Assembly: GCA_041180805.1 (NCBI GenBank)
Contig: JBEGQX010000233.1
Coordinates: 1 to 10,036 of the forward strand
From: JBEGQX01 sp041180805
GTDB lineage: Bacteria; Planctomycetota; Planctomycetia; Gemmatales; Gemmataceae
Direction of reading: 5' to 3'
Length of the DNA: 10,036 nucleotides
Below are positions 1 through 6,911 of this stretch, piece by piece. The position numbers were made by a program, and so were the translations under genes. Under the pieces are notes generated by a model, which did no database searches, had not been told where the DNA came from, and saw only the letters and a list, made by a program, of their open reading frames with translations. The first letter of the stretch is position 1; every line of letters starts with the position of its first letter.

Positions 1-373
1 GGGCAATATCCACAATACTTTTGGTGTTCTGGCCACAAATTACATGATGATCATTTACTATGGCCGCAACTGTACGATCGCACTGTCCCAGGCAGGATAC
101 CCCGCATACATCAAGTTGATCCTTTCCAAGTTCATCCGCAAGTGCTTGCACCGAGGCGATAAGGTTCTCCGCACCATGCGTGTGGCAGGCCATATCCCGG
201 CAGATTCGAATGCTTGCGCCTTTGGGAGGGCTGAGCCGATACAGTGGGTAAAAAGTGGCCACTTCGTGCACCCTGTGCAGCGGTACCTCGAGCTTTTCGG
301 CTAGCGTACGCATTTCCTCCGGGCTGATATACCCGCAGCGCTTTTGAATTTCCTGCAAGCCCTGAACAATCAT
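1..373 (-). CDS. NADH dehydrogenase subunit E-like [2Fe-2S] protein (partial, possibly an E/F fusion)
   Basis: This gene runs off the left edge; the 124 visible codons start at an ATG (371-373) with a GGGAG ribosome site (+ strand 381-385). The protein matches the NuoE/24-kDa family, a thioredoxin-like fold that carries one [2Fe-2S] cluster in the NADH-oxidising arm of complex I and of related hydrogenases and formate dehydrogenases. Visible signatures are a helical N-terminus ending in HEVATFYPLY, then Cys58-x4-Cys63, then Cys94-LGQ-Cys98-D, which are the four cluster ligands. There is no signal peptide, so it should be cytoplasmic. The N-terminus is shorter than in E. coli NuoE. It starts 30 bp after the stop of the decaheme cytochrome gene, so the two are probably co-transcribed. 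None of the typical complex I genes is visible beside it. It may therefore serve a separate NAD(P)H-linked complex. Whether a flavin/NADH-binding NuoF domain follows, fused or as the next gene, cannot be seen. Confidence 0.85.
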   Translation of the reverse strand, partial: MIVQGLQEIQKRCGYISPEEMRTLAEKLEVPLHRVHEVATFYPLYRLSPPKGASIRICRDMACHTHGAENLIASVQALADELGKDQLDVCGVSCLGQCDRTVAAIVNDHHVICGQNTKSIVDIA

Positions 374-403
374 ATTTTTTCTCCCGGATGCCACCCCAAA
401 ATA

Positions 404-2029
404 TCAGGGAAGCGTCTGGTGCATATTCTCCAAAGACCTGGTCCTGGCGGGGTTCCATGCATTGGAACCAATATCCGAGTAGGGTCTTTCTCCATGGTGG
501 TAGCCATGACATTCCACACATTCATGGCGGGCACCTTTTGCCATCTTGCCTGCGGCTATACCGAAAGTTACAGGCGCGTGGCATGACCGGCAATTTTCGA
601 TATTTGGCAAAAGTATGTCATTCTTGCTTGAAGATGTGTTTGCCTGGGAGTGGCAGGAAGCACATTCGGTAAAACGATGCGCTGCATGGTCGAATTTGGC
701 GCTAGGCATCCATACAGACGGAATGGAAGGCCATATGGCCCCCTTGGGTGCCTTACCTTCCTGTAACCAAGTTGTCAGTGGATTGGCAGGGTCATAACCA
801 ACACGAATTTTTTCAGGGATTTTGCTGAAGCCTACGGAACCAGCCGCCGAATCATCTTTTGAATAATGGCACTCGCCACAAGTTTTCTTGCCTAGAAAAA
901 GGTTTTTCATGGCTAAAGAGACTTTCTCTTCCACTTGCTTCCGCAAGGATTCATTCACCTGCGCCAAGGGGTTTTTCCCCGGAAGGGGCACTGGCCTTAC
1001 CTGAATCGGCGTTTCAAATTCCTTGGTGTTGGTAACAAGCTGTCTTGTGTAAACGCCTTCAAGGTAAGTTTTCAGTTCATCGGGCTGATGCCGATGGGGT
1101 ACTTCCCAACTAGGGTTTTTATCATCAAAACCTAGCGGATGGCATGATTTGCAGTGAATTTCAAAAACGATTGGCTGGGAATTTTTACCCTTGGACCTCG
1201 GTTGAATCAAACCCTTTGGAATGTTGGCAAACGCGGATTGCGAAGGATTATTGTCGGCGGGATCAAATACATGGCAAGATTTGCAATCCAATTGTACCGC
1301 GCTAGAGAGTGGCATGTCTTTTTGGAAGCCAAACCTTTCCCTATCCTTTTCAGGAATATCCGCAAAAGTCCACGGCTTTCCTCCATTTGCGATGGTAAGT
1401 CCTTTGGAAAGATGGAGTTTGTGGTTGAACTTGATGCTTCCCGGGTCTTGCGCTTTTTGCTTGAAAACCCGCGCATCCGGGTGGCCGCCTTCCGGGGTGG
1501 CAAAGGATGCTATGTTGGCGGCATAGATTAACTTGGCATCCTTGGTGTGTGCCTGAAGGTTTGCATGGCAGCTTGTGCAGTCAGAATCCGGCAAACGCAC
1601 CAGACTTGCATCAAGCCCCCTGTGTTCCTGGTGGCATCCCCCACACGAAGGTGTCGATTCCAGTTTTTGGTTGGCGTGATGTGCCGGGGCGGTATGGCAA
1701 CTTTCGCAGCGGGAATCAGAAACAAGTTTCTTGCCGGCTTCGTGCCCAAACCAACCGGAAACAATGGTTTTGTTGTTGATCGGTTCAAAATCCGAATGGC
1801 AGGTTGAACAATTGTTATTCCAGGCAGAGTGAAAGCCGGTTACCTGACCACGGGAAAATGTCTGGGTTTGGCGGTCTCCGCTGGCGAATGTCCATCCCAT
1901 CCATGCGATTGGAACGAGGAAGAAGATCCAGGCAAGCCGGTGTTTGATTCGGTCGATGGAACTGGAATTTTTGTAGTAGTCCAGTTGAATTCTGGATGCC
2001 CTGTGTTTTCCACTTTCCTGGTACGCCAT
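404..2029 (-). CDS. Membrane-anchored decaheme c-type cytochrome (cytochrome c3-like motifs)
   Basis: This 541-residue protein has ten CXXCH heme-attachment motifs, at residues 74, 108, 129, 151, 249, 293, 384, 456, 480 and 504 (first Cys). A basic N-terminus precedes one membrane helix (about 33-49), which fits a cytoplasmic N-terminus and a periplasmic heme domain. The FNHKLHL (201-207) and FDHAAHR (446-452) segments are typical of cytochrome c3/c7 families, where such histidines act as the second axial ligand. Hemes lie in two groups, four at 74-155 and three at 456-508. Three more scattered hemes lie between them, with long heme-free stretches at 156-248 and 298-383. Its likely role is to carry electrons along a chain of hemes between the membrane b-type partner and other periplasmic carriers. 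The ATG has a good AAGAGG site 5 bp upstream, and only 13 bp separate it from the preceding gene. No known named family was recognised, so substrate and direction are open. Confidence 0.88.
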   Translation of the reverse strand: MAYQESGKHRASRIQLDYYKNSSSIDRIKHRLAWIFFLVPIAWMGWTFASGDRQTQTFSRGQVTGFHSAWNNNCSTCHSDFEPINNKTIVSGWFGHEAGKKLVSDSRCESCHTAPAHHANQKLESTPSCGGCHQEHRGLDASLVRLPDSDCTSCHANLQAHTKDAKLIYAANIASFATPEGGHPDARVFKQKAQDPGSIKFNHKLHLSKGLTIANGGKPWTFADIPEKDRERFGFQKDMPLSSAVQLDCKSCHVFDPADNNPSQSAFANIPKGLIQPRSKGKNSQPIVFEIHCKSCHPLGFDDKNPSWEVPHRHQPDELKTYLEGVYTRQLVTNTKEFETPIQVRPVPLPGKNPLAQVNESLRKQVEEKVSLAMKNLFLGKKTCGECHYSKDDSAAGSVGFSKIPEKIRVGYDPANPLTTWLQEGKAPKGAIWPSIPSVWMPSAKFDHAAHRFTECASCHSQANTSSSKNDILLPNIENCRSCHAPVTFGIAAGKMAKGARHECVECHGYHHGERPYSDIGSNAWNPARTRSLENMHQTLP

Positions 2030-2042
2030 GATTTCCTCTTTG

Positions 2043-2999
2043 TTACCAGTACTTTAGCGCCACGAAAATATGCACAAACATCAAGACAATCAATGCCACC
2101 GAAAGAGGCAGGTGAACCCAGAGCCAGTTGTGAAGCCAGAAATGGATTTTAGATTGCATAATTAACTGGCGCCTTTGGTTGCACAAGTCTTCAAGCACAG
2201 TCACCAGATCATGAGCCTTTGGTTCCAATTTCAGGCGAAGGGAATTGAACATGGCCCTGGAACGATTCTTGTCGGCAAGTTCGGAAGGTTCGTGGTTGCC
2301 TGCGGCAAGGAACTTGCGCAGATGATCATTGTGAAAATCCCAGAGAGGCTTGGAGTTTAATAAAGTTTCCTGCAAACTTGGGGAAATACTGACCCTGGCC
2401 TGGATGGCACCGGAAGTTCTTAAAGCACCCACCACAAGTCCATGGTCGTCCACACGATCTTCAGGGATGCTGTTTTCCGCATCTGCAAAGCCGCAAGCCT
2501 TCTTAACCAGGGTATCTGCTTCCTGAACCAATAAGCCAGAAACCACACCAATTTGCGAATATATGGTTTCGGAGGGGACATCTCGCAGAAGTAACGAGGG
2601 CAGAAATTGCTGCAATGCGAGTCCCCAAATTCCACTGGCCACCACCACTAGAAACAAGACCATAAGGGTGGTGCTTAGGCAGCCGCCCCATCTGAAGCCG
2701 GTATGCAATACCAGCAAAGGAACAGCGAGCACACCCAGCCATATGTGCGCTCGCATCCACAGAGTTAGCTTTCCCAAACGCCATGATCGGAGCTTTTTTC
2801 TGGGCCAAATAAGAAATTCAAACAGGCAGATTAAACCCCCAACCACGCCAAAGGTGAAGCCAGGGGTGCTGCTGCCAGATGGCCATGCCGACTGGCCGAT
2901 GGATGCAAATACAAACCAAACCAATGCCAGAATCAAAACAATGATGGTTGCAGCAAGCCAGGGCAAGTGGTTTTGAAAGTTAGTATTTCGAAGAAGCAC
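2043..2999 (-). CDS. Five-helix membrane protein, probable diheme b-type cytochrome
   Basis: This 318-residue integral membrane protein has hydrophobic helices at about 14-33, 48-65, 84-101, 108-130 and 296-315. Helix 3 contains His85 and His99, and the C-terminal helix contains His296 and His310. Each pair is spaced His-X13-His, the pattern by which two helices hold two b hemes stacked across the membrane in cytochrome b and ferric-reductase-type proteins. The segment around 85-134 (HIWLG, LHTGF, SGIWG) resembles b561/ferric-reductase-like membrane domains. Between helices 4 and 5 lies a soluble stretch of about 160 residues with no recognised domain and no CXXCH. The start is GTG with a GAGG site 8 bp upstream. 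It is the first gene of the leftward operon and precedes the decaheme gene by 13 bp. The inferred role is to pass electrons across the membrane between a cytoplasmic NuoE-like module and periplasmic hemes. Heme binding is inferred from histidine geometry only. Confidence 0.72.
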   Translation of the reverse strand: MLLRNTNFQNHLPWLAATIIVLILALVWFVFASIGQSAWPSGSSTPGFTFGVVGGLICLFEFLIWPRKKLRSWRLGKLTLWMRAHIWLGVLAVPLLVLHTGFRWGGCLSTTLMVLFLVVVASGIWGLALQQFLPSLLLRDVPSETIYSQIGVVSGLLVQEADTLVKKACGFADAENSIPEDRVDDHGLVVGALRTSGAIQARVSISPSLQETLLNSKPLWDFHNDHLRKFLAAGNHEPSELADKNRSRAMFNSLRLKLEPKAHDLVTVLEDLCNQRRQLIMQSKIHFWLHNWLWVHLPLSVALIVLMFVHIFVALKYW

Positions 3000-3124
3000 G
3001 GAAAAGGCCTCAGATTGGGCGTTACTATTGGTGAAAAGGCTTCCATTTGAAGGAATTTTTCTTTAAAGACATCTCCATCTTGTTAAGCTAACTTTATGAA
3101 CTGATGTTGTCAAAAGAAAGAACC

Positions 3125-4543
3125 ATGTCCGCGCAAAGAATTGCCAATAATTCTGAACCTTTCAAAATAAGGGGCGGTCTTTTAATTTTGACCGTCGCCT
3201 TTGTCTTTTGGGCGAATTACCAATTAAGTAGCGCCTTTTATCAACAATCATTCCAACAAACTGCCGAATCTTTGGTAACTAAGGCAGCCCTAACAGAATC
3301 GATTACCATCGCAGGCTCCGCATCGTGCTCCGGCAGGGCTTGCCATGGTGGTAGTCAACCGATTCATGGCCAAGTAGTGGGCCAAAACGAATACTCCAAA
3401 TGGATTGCAAATGATCCTCATTTAAATGCTTTCCAAGTTTTATTTTCAGACAGGGCAAAAAACATCTCAAAGAACCTTGGAGGTCCTGAGCCTCATCAGG
3501 ATGTTCGCTGTCTTGCCTGTCACATTACCCCACAAGCTTCAAATCTTCAGTTAAAGGCCGATTATGCCCTCGATTTTGGGGTTGGTTGTGAATCCTGTCA
3601 TGGCACGGCAACAAAAGCCTGGCTTGCAGAACATACCACTGCGGATTGGAAAAATCTGGCCTTTGATAAGAAACAAAAAGCTTATGAATCGCATGGCATG
3701 AATTTTCTTTCTAATCCGGCCGTGCAAGCACAAGTTTGTGCTGGTTGCCATATTGGATCACCACCTGATGCGGAAAAGAATGTTCCTTTGCGTGACGCCA
3801 ACCATGATATTATGGCTGCTGGACATCCCAGGTTGATCTTTGAGGCCACAACTTTTGCTGAAAATATGCCCCCTCATTGGAATGAAAATAAATATTCCAA
3901 AACACCCGAGCGGAAGGTCGAGTTATGGGCCAATGGGCAGGTGATTGTTGCCTGGGCCTCTGCAAAGTTGGCAGAATTGCGGTCTGGTGAAAAAGCTGAA
4001 GTTTGGCCGGAATTTGCCCAGAATGATTGTTTTGCCTGCCATGCGGACATATCCAATCCTTCTTGGCGAAGATCTTCCGATTATTATTCGGGTCGTAAAG
4101 CAGGGGCTTTACCAATTAATAATTGGCCTTTTGCATGGTTGGATGTTTCCTTGGAATTGCTTGGGAAAAAAGAGCATTCCATTCTTAAAAACCTTAGGGA
4201 TTACCAAAGTATTGCGGAAAAGGTTTCCTCTTCAAAACAGCAGGTAAACTTTGCTTCAAAGGGTCTGGTTTCCTCACTTTCTGAACTTGTTGGTGAACTT
4301 AGGCAACCCGGTGGACAAGTCTCCAGCGATTGGAAAAATATTTTGGGAAAAAGTCTGGTAGCCAAAAGTACCTCGGTAGCTTCGTGGGATTTTTCCGTGC
4401 AACACTCCATAGCTTCATCGGTACTAGCCGCGGAAGAGAAGGCTGTTCCCCAGGCAATATGGGAAAGTCTTTCATTTCCACCGGGATATGAAAGCCCAAA
4501 AAGGTACAAACCCGCGCTTAAAAAAGCTTTAAACGGCAAATAA
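3125..4543 (+). CDS. Membrane-anchored pentaheme cytochrome, c554-like
   Basis: This 472-residue protein has one N-terminal membrane helix (about 16-34) followed by a periplasmic heme domain. It has four CXXCH motifs, with first Cys at 129, 155, 205 and 302. A fifth, atypical site near the start is Cys68-x4-Cys73-His74 (CSGRACHGG). The order of motifs, with segments such as NEYSKWIANDPH, DVRCLACH and GHPRL, resembles the cytochrome c554 family of multiheme electron carriers. The last 160 residues have no heme motif and are predicted to be largely helical. An in-frame ATG lies upstream at 3104 without a visible ribosome site. The ATG at 3125 was preferred because a purine-rich run (3112-3122) precedes it, but neither start is strong. 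The gene diverges from the diheme-b/decaheme/NuoE-like operon and probably shares its regulatory gap, so it may be a partner in the same electron pathway. The natural redox partner is unknown. Confidence 0.85.
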   Translation: MSAQRIANNSEPFKIRGGLLILTVAFVFWANYQLSSAFYQQSFQQTAESLVTKAALTESITIAGSASCSGRACHGGSQPIHGQVVGQNEYSKWIANDPHLNAFQVLFSDRAKNISKNLGGPEPHQDVRCLACHITPQASNLQLKADYALDFGVGCESCHGTATKAWLAEHTTADWKNLAFDKKQKAYESHGMNFLSNPAVQAQVCAGCHIGSPPDAEKNVPLRDANHDIMAAGHPRLIFEATTFAENMPPHWNENKYSKTPERKVELWANGQVIVAWASAKLAELRSGEKAEVWPEFAQNDCFACHADISNPSWRRSSDYYSGRKAGALPINNWPFAWLDVSLELLGKKEHSILKNLRDYQSIAEKVSSSKQQVNFASKGLVSSLSELVGELRQPGGQVSSDWKNILGKSLVAKSTSVASWDFSVQHSIASSVLAAEEKAVPQAIWESLSFPPGYESPKRYKPALKKALNGK

Positions 4544-4599
4544 CAGCATCAAGACAATTACTTGAATAATCAGGGCGGATGCTTGCTTAAAACGTGAAT

Positions 4600-5037
4600 T
4601 TATTCAGGGTTATTTCCAATGTCCGCCAGGGGGCCCACCAAATTTAATAGTGTTCCAATCTGGGCCAGCCTCATGCCATAGCGGTCCAGAAATTCCTGCA
4701 GGCCGAAATCGTTTTCCAGATATTCGGAATCTTCATTAATTCGTTCCACCAGATCAAGAATCATTTTTCCGTAGGCTTTTTCTAGCTGAGGCATCGCATT
4801 TTTGCAAAGTTCGGGAAGCTCAGGAAAATCGTTGGGCCACCTGGCCACAAAAGCTCGCCATCGCGCACCGTGGTCATGAGCTGCAATCTGGGCCCGTTGG
4901 AAGCCAACGATTTCTTTTTGAATTTCAAGAATTTGCCTAAGCAAATCATTAGTAGTTTCAGCTTGTGGCTGAGGTGGGGTTGGAAGTTCGTTGGATCCTG
5001 TTCCCATGGCACTGTTGGCATCAACTGGATAATTCAT
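4600..5037 (-). CDS. Small helical protein of unknown function
   Basis: No family was recognised for this 145-residue protein. The first 28 residues are rich in Pro, Ser, Asn and Gln and look disordered. A helical, coiled-coil-like segment follows at about 29-54 (DLLRQILEIQKEIVGFQRAQ). Next come an aromatic RWRAFVARWPNDFPELPEL block and further amphipathic helices to the end. It has no signal peptide, membrane helix or metal motif, so it is probably cytoplasmic and perhaps oligomeric. The ATG is preceded by two adjacent copies of GGAAACC (minus strand, 5041-5054), and the nearer copy may serve as a weak ribosome site. It lies 88 bp downstream of the metallophosphoesterase gene on the same strand, so it could be the tail of that operon or start from its own promoter. 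Its stop is 56 bp from the stop of the convergent pentaheme gene. Coding status is well supported by length and amino-acid composition; the function is not known. Confidence 0.7.
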   Translation of the reverse strand: MNYPVDANSAMGTGSNELPTPPQPQAETTNDLLRQILEIQKEIVGFQRAQIAAHDHGARWRAFVARWPNDFPELPELCKNAMPQLEKAYGKMILDLVERINEDSEYLENDFGLQEFLDRYGMRLAQIGTLLNLVGPLADIGNNPE

Positions 5038-5054
5038 GGCGGTTTCCGGTTTCC

Positions 5055-5075
5055 ATATTGAATATCACAATATTG
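5055..5075. promoter_or_regulatory. Inverted repeat and possible promoter before the small helical protein gene
   Basis: ATATTG (5055-5060) and CAATAT (5068-5073) form a 6-bp inverted repeat with a 7-bp spacer. CAATATTG (5068-5075) is itself a palindrome. On the minus strand the same stretch contains TACAAT, a fair -10 hexamer, with only a poor -35 at 17 bp. It lies in the 88-bp gap after the metallophosphoesterase gene and could give the small gene its own promoter or operator. AT-rich dyads of this size are common by chance. Confidence 0.22.
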
Positions 5076-5125
5076 TAGCCCACCCATTTGTCGCATGGAA
5101 GCTGACATTTGAAAAAACTAAACTT

Positions 5126-6040
5126 CTATTTGATGCAGGCTTTGTAAAGGCATGCTGGAACAAAGGATCCCATTTTGGGATCATAACTGCGCTGCTCGAT
5201 GGTCAGGCTTTGGTTAAGAATGGTTATTTTTGAATAAGACCATTTTCCGGTTTGGGTAGCGCTTCCAGAGCAGACTGTAACAAAATCATTTTTTGAATCC
5301 GGGTTCAAAAAGTAATGATTATGCCGATGACCATGAAGCCAAACGGAAACCCCATATTCATTCGCGATGGTAGTAAGGGATTCCCGATCGGTTAACTTTC
5401 GAAAATAGGACTCATTTTTGCCGTTTGGTAAACTATGTGGATAGTGTGTCACTAAAATTTTGGAACCATGGTCGAGCATTCCTATTAACTTTTTTAATCG
5501 TTCAACCTGATCTTTTCCCACAGCACCCCGGGCATCCCATGGCAAAATTGTTGGGGTGGCTGAATTGACTCCGATGAACCAAACGCTTCCTATTTTTTTT
5601 GCAAATGGATAAAAGTGATCATCCACACGAATTCCCGTTTGCCAGTTTGCAAAATGTTTTTCAAAATATCCGACATGGTTCGACCAGTGGTTGTGCAAAT
5701 CATGGTTCCCTGGAACCGCAATACCGGGTATGTGCGCGGAATCACCTGTTTTTAACACTTTGGCAGCATCCTCAATTTCATTCTCAAAGCCCATGGCGGA
5801 TGCATCACCACTGAAAACTAAACCATCCGGATTTTGTTGGAGAATGTCTTTTTGCAAAGCAATAAGCAGGGATGCGGAGTGCTCGAAATGCTTCCGCCGG
5901 CCCAGGATCCGCAAGTTGATCCAGGCGGCAAAACTTTTACTGAAAAGATTTCTGGGTTTCCAGGGGAAACTGGCTGAAGAGATGTGAATGTCACTAAAGT
6001 GGCAAAAAATTTGGGGCTTATCGTGTTCGGGTTTTTCCAA
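5126..6040 (-). CDS. Calcineurin-like metallophosphoesterase
   Basis: This 304-residue protein carries the full set of metal-binding blocks of the calcineurin-like phosphoesterase superfamily in the expected order. They are Asp17-x-His19 (SDIH), Gly78-Asp79 (FSGD), Gly111-Asn-His-Asp114, His199 (THYPH) and Gly237-His-x-His240. Such enzymes use a two-metal centre to hydrolyse phosphomonoesters or phosphodiesters, including nucleotides, cyclic nucleotides, nucleic acids and phospholipids; the substrate here cannot be told. There is no signal peptide or membrane helix, which suggests a cytoplasmic enzyme. The start is TTG (6038-6040). An AAGGA site overlaps the stop of the upstream lipoprotein gene, and no ATG lies between that stop and the first metal motif, which supports the TTG. 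The 14-bp gap to the lipoprotein gene indicates co-transcription. It resembles the CpdA-like part of the superfamily in general layout, but that is not enough to name it. Confidence 0.88.
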   Translation of the reverse strand: MEKPEHDKPQIFCHFSDIHISSASFPWKPRNLFSKSFAAWINLRILGRRKHFEHSASLLIALQKDILQQNPDGLVFSGDASAMGFENEIEDAAKVLKTGDSAHIPGIAVPGNHDLHNHWSNHVGYFEKHFANWQTGIRVDDHFYPFAKKIGSVWFIGVNSATPTILPWDARGAVGKDQVERLKKLIGMLDHGSKILVTHYPHSLPNGKNESYFRKLTDRESLTTIANEYGVSVWLHGHRHNHYFLNPDSKNDFVTVCSGSATQTGKWSYSKITILNQSLTIEQRSYDPKMGSFVPACLYKACIK

Positions 6041-6054
6041 GGTGATTTTATTCC

Positions 6055-6693
6055 TTATTTGGAAGAGATGTTAATTTGATATTTTGATAATGCCTCGGAT
6101 GCCCCAGCACCCAAACGAAAAAACCGCATGGAAGCTTGCACCACATCGTCTTGCTTTGCTTCCTGGCCAGGGGTGTTATCAAATTGAAATACTACCCCCA
6201 TTTTTTCGGAAGGAACAAGAAAGATGATATTTCTTTCATGGCCTTTTGTTTCGTATTGCAAAACATCCAAGCCATCTTTGAATTTAAATTTAGGTTTGTT
6301 TTCCTTGGAGTCTTTGGCATCCATCGCTTGAAGAAATCCATCTTTGAAGTCTGCACCCTCGGACTCTTCAGCAAAAGCCAGTATCACCAACCTTGGAATT
6401 TCTGTGCCTCCCCTATTCTTGGGAAATTTAATGGCCCGATAACCGGAGCCCTGTTCTGGTTTGGATTTGGATAGGTCTGAATATAGGCCCGTGGGAAGCC
6501 TTAGAAATACATCCTTGGAGATTACATTTCCCGCAGTGTCTTTAGTTTCTGGATATTTTATGGGTGACCCAAGTTTTTTTTCCGCATCTTCAATTTCTTG
6601 CAAATAGTGAATGGTATCTTGGGCGAGCTCTTCGTATTCCTTGGTTCCACAACCCAAAACAAGGATACTTAAAAGATAAAGATGTTTTTGCAT
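6055..6693 (-). CDS. Predicted lipoprotein of unknown function
   Basis: The 212-residue product begins with a short lipoprotein signal, a Lys/His-containing n-region, a hydrophobic stretch and the lipobox VLGC with Cys15 as the predicted lipidation site. It should be exported and anchored to a membrane. After the cysteine comes a charged helical segment (about 18-42, KEYEELAQDTIHYLQEIEDAEKK), then a mixed region with several beta-like stretches (for example IPRLVILAF and RNIIFLVPS). No enzyme motif or known domain was recognised. The ATG has a GGTGGG-like ribosome site a few bases upstream. It is the first gene of a leftward group with the metallophosphoesterase 14 bp downstream, and it diverges from the HEAT-repeat gene. 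The lipoprotein and the probably cytoplasmic phosphoesterase are on opposite sides of the membrane, so co-transcription need not mean direct contact. Confidence 0.78.
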   Translation of the reverse strand: MQKHLYLLSILVLGCGTKEYEELAQDTIHYLQEIEDAEKKLGSPIKYPETKDTAGNVISKDVFLRLPTGLYSDLSKSKPEQGSGYRAIKFPKNRGGTEIPRLVILAFAEESEGADFKDGFLQAMDAKDSKENKPKFKFKDGLDVLQYETKGHERNIIFLVPSEKMGVVFQFDNTPGQEAKQDDVVQASMRFFRLGAGASEALSKYQINISSK

Positions 6694-6868
6694 GATCCCA
6701 CCGCCCAGATTGGTGAAGCCTAAAGGATTACAAAAGTATCTTATCAGAAAATGAATCTTGCAGAAGCGAATTGAATCGACAGCTTTTTATCTGTTTTGCC
6801 TAACCTTCCTTTTGTTAAATGCTTTGGCAAGTTGATCTTTATCAATTAGAGCCTGGTAGTGTAAATTT

Positions 6869-6896
6869 TTGCATTAAGTGCAAGGTATAACACCTT
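6869..6896. promoter_or_regulatory. Two adjacent short dyads upstream of the HEAT-repeat gene
   Basis: Two perfect inverted repeats sit back to back: TTGCA-N5-TGCAA (6869-6883) and AAGGT-N5-ACCTT (6882-6896). Each has 5-bp arms and a 5-bp spacer, and they share two bases. They end 2 bp before the ribosome site of the HEAT-repeat gene. The second contains TATAAC, a possible -10 element, but no good -35 lies at the usual distance. They could be operator half-sites or a 5' leader structure. Arms this short can also arise by chance. Confidence 0.3.
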
Positions 6897-6898
6897 TT

Positions 6899-6903
6899 GG
6901 GAG
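6899..6903 (+). promoter_or_regulatory. Ribosome binding site of the HEAT-repeat gene
   Basis: GGGAG lies 8 bp before the ATG at 6912. It decides the start: the in-frame TTG at 6897 overlaps this site and so is unlikely to be used, and the next ATG (6927) is farther than usual from the site. Confidence 0.6.
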
Positions 6904-6911
6904 TTGCCAGG

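Noticed and set aside
132..521. Open frame of 129 codons on the minus strand across the start of the NuoE-like gene
   Set aside because: It is out of frame with both real genes it overlaps. The NuoE-like frame has clear cysteine motifs and a ribosome site, so this is a shadow.
1154..1531. Open frame of 125 codons on the plus strand
   Set aside because: It lies wholly opposite the decaheme cytochrome gene, has no recognisable domain and no ribosome site, and is explained by antisense codon bias.
2563..2976. Open frame of 137 codons on the plus strand
   Set aside because: It lies opposite the membrane protein gene, and its low-complexity, Thr/Pro/Asn-rich product is typical of an antisense shadow of hydrophobic codons.
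3000..3124. Shared promoter in the divergent gap, with TATGAA at 3095-3100 as a -10 and GTTA-N3-TAAC at 3082-3092 as an operator
   Set aside because: No -35 lies at a suitable distance and the dyad has only 4-bp arms, so no site could be supported beyond the general expectation that promoters lie here.
4544..4599. Possible bidirectional terminator between the pentaheme gene and the small helical protein gene (TCAAG-N7-CTTGA, and TGAATAA with TTATTCA across a 30-base loop)
   Set aside because: The stems are only 5-7 bp and AT-rich, the larger loop is too long, and no T-run follows. They do not meet the form of an intrinsic terminator.
6694..6868. Promoters in the gap between the lipoprotein and HEAT-repeat genes, including a sigma-54-like TGG...TGC pattern
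   Set aside because: The GG to GC distance is wrong for sigma-54, and no convincing -35/-10 pair at 16-18 bp was found on either strand.
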